Shown piece by piece: positions 33,771 to 40,739 of a DNA stretch of 64,000 nt (its first letter is position 1; every line of letters begins with the position of its first letter). The notes below the pieces were generated by a model. The model had not been told where the DNA came from and ran no database searches. It worked only from the letters and a program-made list of their open reading frames with translations. This DNA comes from Rhodospirillaceae bacterium MC! (GTDB lineage Bacteria > Pseudomonadota > Alphaproteobacteria > MC1), in assembly GCA_002632265.1 (NCBI GenBank), contig NQOV01000007.1, positions 181,583 to 245,582 of the forward strand. Reading direction: 5' to 3'. Made by a program: the position numbers and the translations under genes.

Positions 33771-35408
33771 ATGAAAAAATTCTTCTTACTAATTACAATC
33801 TGTACATTTACACTTGCATTTACAACAATCACGATTGCCCATGCGAAAACGCTATTTATTAACGATAATAATGCAAAAACTATCACGCTAGCACAGGTTG
33901 AAACGGCATTAAAACATGGTGCTAGAGTTAATATTCAAGATTACAATCATATGACTCCATTAATGTATGCCAGTGAAAGCAATCCAGATCCGCAAGTGAT
34001 AGAAAAATTATTTGAGTATGGTGCTGATGTGAATATTATAGGATACGCTCATACAACCGCCTTAATGCTTGCGGTTACAAATAACCCTAATCCTAAAATA
34101 ACAGAAGTCTTATTAAAACACAAAGCCAAAGTTGATGATACATTTAAACATAGACATGGCATGACTCCCTTAATGCAGGCTCTTAAAAATCACTCTAATC
34201 CTGAAATAATAAAATTACTCTTAGATTACGGAGCAAACGTGAATTTCACCGAGATCGACGGTATAACTCCATTAATGATAGCTCTTGACAATGGTGCAGA
34301 TCTACCAATGATAAAATTATTATTAAAGCATGGAGCAAGCATGCAAACATCTCGTTATACTAAAAAGACACCCTTGTTATTTGCCAGTAAATATCCTACA
34401 AGCATGGCAAAATTCCTATTGGATCATGGGGGAAATAAGAATTCCAAGAAATTGAAATCATTAGCTTTATTTAATGCGGTAACAAATAATAAATATCCGA
34501 AAACAGTGGAATTATTATTAAATCATGGTGCAAATGTTAACTATGAAGATAAGGACGGCATTACACCATTATTTCAAGCATTATGTTATAATAACAATCC
34601 CAATTATAGCATAATTAAATTACTTTTATCTCATGGAGCAAATCCGAATTTAAATAGAAAAGATCGACCTGATTATCATTCCAATAACACATCCTTAATG
34701 TGTGCGAGTATGAATATAACAGATGAGACAATCATAGAATCCTTATTAAAAAATGGTGCTAATCCCATATACACGCCACAATATACATCACAATACTACC
34801 ATAAACCAGCCTCAACATCAGATAATAAATACATCATGCCCTTACTTTTAGCTAGTCAATATAATTCCAATCCTAAAGTAATAGCAACATTCTTAAAATA
34901 TGGTGCTAATGTTAATGGTGCGTATGATTTTTATGGTCATGATGAAACTTTTACTCCGTTAATGATATCTAGTCGCTTAAATCCTAATCCTAAAGTAACA
35001 GAATTCCTATTGAATCATGGGGGCGACGCTACATTTAAAAACAATCTAGGTAAAACCCCATTAATGGAAGCCCTTAAAACAAGTCATCAAAATCCTAGAA
35101 TTATTGAACTCTTAATAAATCATGGTAGCGATGTCATGGCACGAGACACGCATGATAGATCAACCTTAGATTATGCCTTTTTCATCAATAACCACCCCAC
35201 TCCTAAAGCGTTAGAATTACTATTCACTCACGGAAAAACACCAACTAACTACATGATCCAACAAGCAAATGACTATAAATATAATAGCAACATCCGCAAC
35301 CTAATAAAAAAATACACCCCTAAAGGACAAGAACCTAAAATGAATAGACATCAGAAAAATCAACATATGTTTAAATTCCTAGTGCATATATTGTCATATA
35401 TTCACTAA
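33771..35408 (+). CDS. Secreted ankyrin-repeat protein 7 (largest)
   Basis: The 545-residue protein has a signal peptide ending AHA near residue 25. The N-cap is FINDNNAKTITLAQVETALK. Twelve or more repeats follow, several with insertions of 5-20 residues (e.g. YTPQYTSQYYHKPASTSDNK between two repeats). The C-cap is divergent (NDYKYNSNIRNLIKKYTP) and is followed by about 30 extra basic residues. Irregular repeats suggest it is older than genes 1, 2 and 8-10. It is a single-gene unit with its own promoter; gene 8 also has one. Confidence 0.87.
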   Translation: MKKFFLLITICTFTLAFTTITIAHAKTLFINDNNAKTITLAQVETALKHGARVNIQDYNHMTPLMYASESNPDPQVIEKLFEYGADVNIIGYAHTTALMLAVTNNPNPKITEVLLKHKAKVDDTFKHRHGMTPLMQALKNHSNPEIIKLLLDYGANVNFTEIDGITPLMIALDNGADLPMIKLLLKHGASMQTSRYTKKTPLLFASKYPTSMAKFLLDHGGNKNSKKLKSLALFNAVTNNKYPKTVELLLNHGANVNYEDKDGITPLFQALCYNNNPNYSIIKLLLSHGANPNLNRKDRPDYHSNNTSLMCASMNITDETIIESLLKNGANPIYTPQYTSQYYHKPASTSDNKYIMPLLLASQYNSNPKVIATFLKYGANVNGAYDFYGHDETFTPLMISSRLNPNPKVTEFLLNHGGDATFKNNLGKTPLMEALKTSHQNPRIIELLINHGSDVMARDTHDRSTLDYAFFINNHPTPKALELLFTHGKTPTNYMIQQANDYKYNSNIRNLIKKYTPKGQEPKMNRHQKNQHMFKFLVHILSYIH

Positions 35409-35419
35409 TCATATAAGCT

Positions 35420-35448
35420 TTGACATTCTTTCTTAAAGTTAGTATAAT
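35420..35448 (+). promoter_or_regulatory. Promoter of ankyrin gene 8
   Basis: TTGACA (35420-35425), 17 nt, TATAAT (35443-35448). Spacer and downstream leader (ATAATTATAGATC) recur before genes 9 and 10. Confidence 0.75.
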
Positions 35449-35496
35449 GTGAATAATTATAGATCTGTGATAGGCTAAAAGAAAGGATTTAGGCAG

Positions 35497-36147
35497 ATGA
35501 TCAAATTATTATTTATACTTACAATATTAACATTCACAATCAGCAATGCCCATATGAGCAATGCACAAGCGGAAGAGCCGTTTATAAATAAGCAAAATGC
35601 GAAAACTATTAACTACGAGCAAGTAAAAACCGCCCTAAAAAATGGGGCGAGTTTGCGTGCTAAAGATGATTATGGTACAAATCCATTAATGTATGCTAGT
35701 GAGTATACTTCCGATACTAAAATACTAGATTTATTATTAAAGCATGGTGCGAATATCCATTCTAGCGATACCTTTGGCGATACCGCCTTGATAGACGCTT
35801 GCTCTCACAATCCTAATCCGAAAATAATAGAATTTCTACTAAATCATGGGGCGAATATCCATAATACCAATTTTCTAGGCAAAACCCCATTGATGTATGC
35901 CAGTAACTTCAATTCTAATCCTGCAATAATAGACTTTCTTTTAAAACACGGTGCAAATATCAACGCAAAAGACAGGCACGGCAATACCGCTCTCATGCTA
36001 TCCATTGACAACAAAAACCACAACACCACAAAAACACTTCTAAATCACGACGCTCAACCCTCACAAGAGCTCCTACAATACATCAGAAGCGAAAGCAACG
36101 ACAAAAAACTCATAGAACTATTCAAAAGATATCCCTATTATCCTTGA
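35497..36147 (+). CDS. Secreted ankyrin-repeat protein 8
   Basis: The 216-residue protein has a signal peptide containing a small internal duplication (SNAHMSNAQA), cleavage after AQA. The N-cap FINKQNAKTINYEQVKTALK is followed by about four to five repeats (DTKILDLLLKHGANIHSS, NPAIIDFLLKHGANINAK). The C-cap is QPSQELLQYIRSESNDKKLI and the end is LFKRYPYYP. Codon use in the last third is more C-rich than in the neighbours. Its start is preceded by AAAGGA. Confidence 0.87.
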   Translation: MIKLLFILTILTFTISNAHMSNAQAEEPFINKQNAKTINYEQVKTALKNGASLRAKDDYGTNPLMYASEYTSDTKILDLLLKHGANIHSSDTFGDTALIDACSHNPNPKIIEFLLNHGANIHNTNFLGKTPLMYASNFNSNPAIIDFLLKHGANINAKDRHGNTALMLSIDNKNHNTTKTLLNHDAQPSQELLQYIRSESNDKKLIELFKRYPYYP

Positions 36148-36160
36148 TTAGTGAATATAT

Positions 36161-36189
36161 TTAACATTATTTCTTAAGGTTGGTATAAT
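36161..36189 (+). promoter_or_regulatory. Promoter of ankyrin gene 9
   Basis: TTAACA (36161-36166), 17 nt, TATAAT (36184-36189). Apart from the -35 change it is nearly identical to the promoters of genes 8 and 10. Confidence 0.7.
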
Positions 36190-36235
36190 ATGGATAATTA
36201 TAGATCTATTATGGGCTAAGGAAAGATTTAAGCAC

Positions 36236-36970
36236 ATGAAAAAACTACTATTGATATTAGCAATATCAACATTCACAATCAGCACAGCCCAAGCGGAAAA
36301 GTTGTTTATCAATGAGAAAAATGCAAAAACTATAACTTATGAGCAAGTTGAAACAGCATTAAAAAATGGTGAGAATGTTAATGCTAAAAATAAAGATGGT
36401 GAAACTCCATTAATGCTTGCCACCATCTATTTTGATCATAATCTTAAAATAATAGAATTATTATTAAACCATGGTGCTAATATTCATGCTAAAGATAAAT
36501 ATGGTATGACATCATTAATATACGCTAGTGAATGGAGCTCTAATCCTAAAGTAATAGAATTATTATTAAACCATGGTGCTAATATACATGCTAAAACTCC
36601 AGACGGTAAAACATCATTAATGTACGCTAGTGGAAGTAATTCCAACTCTACAGTAATAGAATTATTATTAAAACATGGTGCTAATATACATGCTAAAAAT
36701 AACTTTGGTCAGACACCATTAATGTACGCTAGTGAATGGAACTATCATCCTAAAGTAATAGAATTATTATTAAAGCATGGTTCTAATATTCATGCTAGAA
36801 ATAAAAAAGGTCAGACACCATTAATGTTATCTATTACTTGGGATAACCCTACCGCAACAAAAGTATTCTTAAACCACGGAGCAAAACCAACCAAAGAAAT
36901 ATTACACTATATAGATAAACATTCCAAGAATAAAAAACTCATAACATTATTCAAAAAATACCCAAGATAA
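36236..36970 (+). CDS. Secreted ankyrin-repeat protein 9
   Basis: The 244-residue protein has a signal peptide ending AQA near residue 20. The N-cap is FINEKNAKTITYEQVETALK. Five to six very regular 34-residue repeats follow (NPKVIELLLNHGANIHAK, STVIELLLKHGANIHAKN), then the C-cap KPTKEILHYIDKHSKNKKLI and LFKKYPR. High similarity among its repeats suggests homogenisation or recent growth. It has its own promoter, but gene 10 lies only 90 nt downstream. Confidence 0.88.
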   Translation: MKKLLLILAISTFTISTAQAEKLFINEKNAKTITYEQVETALKNGENVNAKNKDGETPLMLATIYFDHNLKIIELLLNHGANIHAKDKYGMTSLIYASEWSSNPKVIELLLNHGANIHAKTPDGKTSLMYASGSNSNSTVIELLLKHGANIHAKNNFGQTPLMYASEWNYHPKVIELLLKHGSNIHARNKKGQTPLMLSITWDNPTATKVFLNHGAKPTKEILHYIDKHSKNKKLITLFKKYPR

Positions 36971-36985
36971 TCAATATATTTATAT

Positions 36986-37014
36986 TTGACATTCTTTCTT
37001 AAGGTTGGTATAAT
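36986..37014 (+). promoter_or_regulatory. Promoter of ankyrin gene 10
   Basis: TTGACA (36986-36991), 17 nt, TATAAT (37009-37014). The leader to 37061 is almost identical to that of gene 9. Confidence 0.75.
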
Positions 37015-37060
37015 ATGGATAATTATAGATCAATTATGGGCTAAGGGAAGATTTAAGCAC

Positions 37061-37849
37061 ATGAAAAAATTATTATTGATATTGGCAATATTTATATTTA
37101 CAATCAGCAACGCCCATGCGGAAAAGTTGTTTATAAATTTTAAGAATGCTAAAACTATAACAGTACAACAAGTTGAAACCGCATTAAAAAAGGGTGCGAA
37201 TGTTAATGCTAGAGATACAGATGGTGCGACGCCGTTAATGTATGCTAGTGGCTATAATCCTACAGTGTGGGATAATAGTGGCTATTATAATCCGAATCCT
37301 AAAATAATAGAATTATTACTAAATCATGGAGCGAATATTCATGCTAAAGAGAAAAATGGTATGACACCGTTAATGGTAGCTAGTGAAAAGAATACCAACC
37401 CAAAAGTAATAGAATTACTATTAAAACATGGTGCAAATGTTAATGCTAAAGATGCAGACGATAGGACGCCATTAATATTTGCTAGTTCCGGGAATACTCC
37501 GCAAGTAATAGAATTATTATTAAGTCATGGTGCAAATATTAATGCTAAAGAGAAATACGCGGGGGTAACACCGTTAATGAGGGCTAGTGAGAGTAACAAG
37601 AATCCTAAAGTAATAGAATTGCTATTAAAGCATGGTGCGAATATTAATGATTATTATACGAGTACGGATAGTAGTAATGATGAATATGGTAGTACTCCAT
37701 TCATGTTATCTGTAGAAAATGACAACCCTACAGCAACAAAAGTATTTTTAAATCACGGTGCTAAACCAACAGAATGGGTATTATATTATATAGATACAAA
37801 ATGTCAAGATAGTAAAATGATAGAATTATTTAGCAAATATCCAAGATAA
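37061..37849 (+). CDS. Secreted ankyrin-repeat protein 10
   Basis: ATG 37061 gives 262 residues starting MKKLLLILAIFIFTISNAHA, a signal peptide. An in-frame ATG at 36986 overlaps the promoter and is rejected. The N-cap is FINFKNAKTITVQQVETALK. About six repeats follow; the first carries a 15-residue insertion rich in Tyr/Asn (GYNPTVWDNSGYYNPNP). The C-cap is KPTEWVLYYIDTKCQDSKMI, end LFSKYPR. It is the last gene of the array and converges with the KAP NTPase gene 30 nt away. Confidence 0.87.
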   Translation: MKKLLLILAIFIFTISNAHAEKLFINFKNAKTITVQQVETALKKGANVNARDTDGATPLMYASGYNPTVWDNSGYYNPNPKIIELLLNHGANIHAKEKNGMTPLMVASEKNTNPKVIELLLKHGANVNAKDADDRTPLIFASSGNTPQVIELLLSHGANINAKEKYAGVTPLMRASESNKNPKVIELLLKHGANINDYYTSTDSSNDEYGSTPFMLSVENDNPTATKVFLNHGAKPTEWVLYYIDTKCQDSKMIELFSKYPR

Positions 37850-37879
37850 GGATTTGATACATAAATAAATATTATCTTT

Positions 37880-39289
37880 TTAGTCTCTTTCATACTTACT
37901 TTCTGGTATATCCTTTTCTGTAATTGTACCCAAGCAAATATCTGCAAATAGTTGAATGAGACACAAGATATTATTATTAAAGTATTTTTCTTCTACTTTT
38001 TCACGATAATAAGGATAATTGATTTGCGTACTGTCTAAAAATCTTTTATGTATTTTATCTAATATGGGTTGGACACCCCCTTTATCTACCTGTTGTTTAG
38101 CGGTTGTTTTATTACGTTCTTCAGTATGGTTTTTAGAAGAAAAACTAAGAAACATATAATTATTTATATTGTCAATTTTATAATTATTATCAGAGTAAAT
38201 ATTTATAATGCCCTGCCAAGTGTGTAGATCGTACAATTCTGTAAATAGATCTGAATTATTTTCATACACTATAGATAAAAATACAATAACTCTAATAGCG
38301 TAAAAATAATATTCAATGTTTACGTTATACCATGCAAAACCTTGGAATTTTGGTATTTTACTATAATTTTGTAAAAACAATCTAAGACGTATAAATATTT
38401 TTTCTAATAAACGAACTGAAATATTAAAATTGCGAATTAATTCTTTTATGTAATCTTGTAATTTTAGATCATCCCCAACAGTTAAAGATTTACCAAAACA
38501 ATCTTTAAATTCATTTATATTATATGTTTTAATATACATATCGATCAAAGCGTCTAGAACTAGCGGTAATTCTATGCTAAAGTTTATGAATTTTGTCAAA
38601 TAGCCTTCGCCGTCGGTGGCGATTTCTTTACTATATACATGGGCTATGGATTTTTCGATATAGCTATGGTTAACGCCTAATATGAAAACTAAATTTTCAA
38701 TACCGAAAAAGTGGGTTATGATGTCAATAAAGCTTACTACGAAGTTGGGATTACATCGGTCAAGTTCATCGATACATATTATGATTTTTTTTGATTCTAG
38801 GGCGTTTTTTAAAGAGTTTTTAAACTCGTTTAAGTTGTCTTGTTCTTTATTGGCATTATCAAATACATCTTTTAGATCTACTTCCACGCTAGCACTAACC
38901 CCATAAAAACTACCGCCCATATTAAATTTTGAATTTTTAAGAACTTCTTTGCCTGTACTGAATATTTCTTTTAATAAGTTATCGTTATTTATAATTTTCT
39001 TAAGGATTTTCATTATGGCAGTTATGGGATGAGACGATAATTCGACTTCTTTAATATTTATCTTTGCAACTTCATATGATTCGCCTTTTAAAGTGTCTAA
39101 TTCTTTCATATACTCATTTAGAAAGAATGTCTTGCCTGTGCCGTAGCCACCGTATACGCCGATGACAAAGCCATTATTTTTATTTTCATCTTTAAAATAT
39201 TTTTTCAATTGTAAGTTAATGATATTAGCTATTTCTTGGCGATTCATTTTATCGGTTGCCCATGGTTTGCCGTTGTTATCTGATGTCAT
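37880..39289 (-). CDS. KAP-family P-loop NTPase
   Basis: The 469-residue protein has Walker A GGYGTGKT (residues 47-54) and Walker B ICIDELDRCNP (about 171-181), the form typical of KAP NTPases. Family-typical segments lie around them (FILGVNHSYIEKSIAH; GEGYLTKFINFSIELP). Many KAP NTPases have membrane helices inserted in the P-loop domain; this one appears soluble, apart from a weakly hydrophobic helix near 335-350. Bacterial KAP proteins have been linked to phage defence and membrane-associated assemblies, but no partner nuclease or other effector is adjacent. It is monocistronic, lying between the ankyrin array and pdhA. Confidence 0.8.
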   Translation of the reverse strand: MTSDNNGKPWATDKMNRQEIANIINLQLKKYFKDENKNNGFVIGVYGGYGTGKTFFLNEYMKELDTLKGESYEVAKINIKEVELSSHPITAIMKILKKIINNDNLLKEIFSTGKEVLKNSKFNMGGSFYGVSASVEVDLKDVFDNANKEQDNLNEFKNSLKNALESKKIIICIDELDRCNPNFVVSFIDIITHFFGIENLVFILGVNHSYIEKSIAHVYSKEIATDGEGYLTKFINFSIELPLVLDALIDMYIKTYNINEFKDCFGKSLTVGDDLKLQDYIKELIRNFNISVRLLEKIFIRLRLFLQNYSKIPKFQGFAWYNVNIEYYFYAIRVIVFLSIVYENNSDLFTELYDLHTWQGIINIYSDNNYKIDNINNYMFLSFSSKNHTEERNKTTAKQQVDKGGVQPILDKIHKRFLDSTQINYPYYREKVEEKYFNNNILCLIQLFADICLGTITEKDIPESKYERD

Positions 39290-39726
39290 TTGTTTTCGTT
39301 CCTTAAATAAGATATAAGAAGTAAGATATAAGCTCGTAAGGGGGATTATACTCTTTTTATTATCTTAGAGTCAAGAGTATGAAGAAAAGTAAAAACATCT
39401 TGCATTTTTCATACAATCATCTTACTTAATTATAAATTCTTTAATGGGAAATTATGGGTTTATCCGTAAGATTCGGTTAATTTATCATATGATTAGAGTT
39501 AGCTTAGAATATAAATATTGTTTTTATTTTACTATACAATACAAATTCTTAGTAAATCAAAAATAATTATTTTAACATAAGAAATCTGCGAATATATTAG
39601 CAAGTTAAAATAATTTACTTGACTTAGATCATCTTAACATGTATAATATAATTATGAGTTGGAATTAATATACTAGAAATTCTTAAATATCAATAGTAAT
39701 TACACTTTTAAATAAAGGTTGAAAAT
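39290..39726. other. Divergent promoter region of the KAP and pdhA genes
   Basis: This 437-nt AT-rich gap contains the pdhA promoter (39619-39647). Nothing else recognisable is seen. Confidence 0.6.
39619..39647 (+). promoter_or_regulatory. Promoter of the pdh operon
   Basis: TTGACT (39619-39624), 17 nt, TATAAT (39642-39647), about 75 nt of leader to pdhA. Confidence 0.75.
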
Positions 39727-40710
39727 ATGACAAATACTACAAATAAAAAAGTAGATAGTATGGCGAAAGAGTTATACAAACATATGTATAGCATTCGCAA
39801 GTTTGAAGATCAAACATCGCAATTATACGGACGTGGGTCAATTGCTGGATTTCTACATCTATACAATGGTCAAGAGGCCATTGCTGTGGCGTGTATTAGT
39901 GCAAGTAATAAGGTTGTTGATACCTATATCACTTCCTATCGTTGCCATGGTCATCTACTGGCCTTAGGAACAGAACCGCAAACGATAATGGATGAGCTAA
40001 CAGGCAAGAAATCAGGCTTATCGCTAGGCTTGGGTGGATCTATGCACATGTACGATAAATCAAGAAATTTCTACGGCGGTAACGGTATCGTAGGGGCCCA
40101 AGTTTCCCTAGGTACAGGATTAGCTCTAAAGCATAAACGCAAGAACGACGGCGGTGTAGCCTTTACATTCTTTGGCGACGGTGCAGCAAATCAAGGCCAA
40201 GTAGCCGAAAGCATGAACATGGCCACACTTTACAACCTGCCTATCGTTTATGTTCTAGAAGATAACAAATACGCCATGGGAACATCTCGTTCTCGTCATA
40301 AGGGCGGTGGCGATTATGCCAAGCTTGGAGCAAGTTGGAACATGAAAACCATTATTGTAGAAGACGGCGAATCCCTATATGATACCTTTGACGCTTTCAC
40401 CCAAGCACGCAAATACGCATCAGAAGAAAGCAAGCCAGTATTTTTATACATTAAAACCTATCGTTTAAAAGGTCATTCCATTTCTGATCCTGGATTGTAT
40501 CGATCTAAGGATGAGCTAAACATGTATAAAGAAGAAAAAGATCCCGTTAAAGTCTTCAAGCAAGCCATTATCAGTAAAAAGCTCATGACCGAAGAAGAAA
40601 TCAGCGAACTAGAAAAATCCGTTACCGCCCAGATGAAAGAAGTAGCCAAAAATGCCTCAATCGTCGATCCGCTATCAGTAACCGAATTCAAGAAACTAGC
40701 CGAAATTTAG
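39727..40710 (+). CDS. pdhA: Pyruvate dehydrogenase E1 subunit alpha
   Basis: The 327-residue ThDP-dependent subunit has motifs in order: GFLHLYNGQEAIAVA (about 39-53), SYRCHGHLLALG, GGSMHMYDKSRNFYGGNGIV, and the ThDP/Mg motif GDGAANQGQVAESMNMATLY. The regulatory-loop region SRHKGGGDYAKLGASWN and RLKGHSISDPGLYR follow. It decarboxylates pyruvate and, with E1-beta, reductively acetylates the lipoyl domain. Slightly short but complete. The fused E1-beta/E2 gene follows after 29 nt. Confidence 0.95.
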   Translation: MTNTTNKKVDSMAKELYKHMYSIRKFEDQTSQLYGRGSIAGFLHLYNGQEAIAVACISASNKVVDTYITSYRCHGHLLALGTEPQTIMDELTGKKSGLSLGLGGSMHMYDKSRNFYGGNGIVGAQVSLGTGLALKHKRKNDGGVAFTFFGDGAANQGQVAESMNMATLYNLPIVYVLEDNKYAMGTSRSRHKGGGDYAKLGASWNMKTIIVEDGESLYDTFDAFTQARKYASEESKPVFLYIKTYRLKGHSISDPGLYRSKDELNMYKEEKDPVKVFKQAIISKKLMTEEEISELEKSVTAQMKEVAKNASIVDPLSVTEFKKLAEI

Positions 40711-40739
40711 AAACAACAACACTATAAGGAGAACATGTT

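Noticed and set aside
36986-37060. Longer N-terminus for ankyrin protein 10
   Set aside because: The extension coincides with the duplicated promoter and leader, while ATG 37061 starts a typical signal peptide.
28238-37849. Ankyrin and direct repeats considered as a CRISPR array
   Set aside because: The repeats are in-frame coding units of about 102 nt without regular unique spacers, and no cas gene is present.
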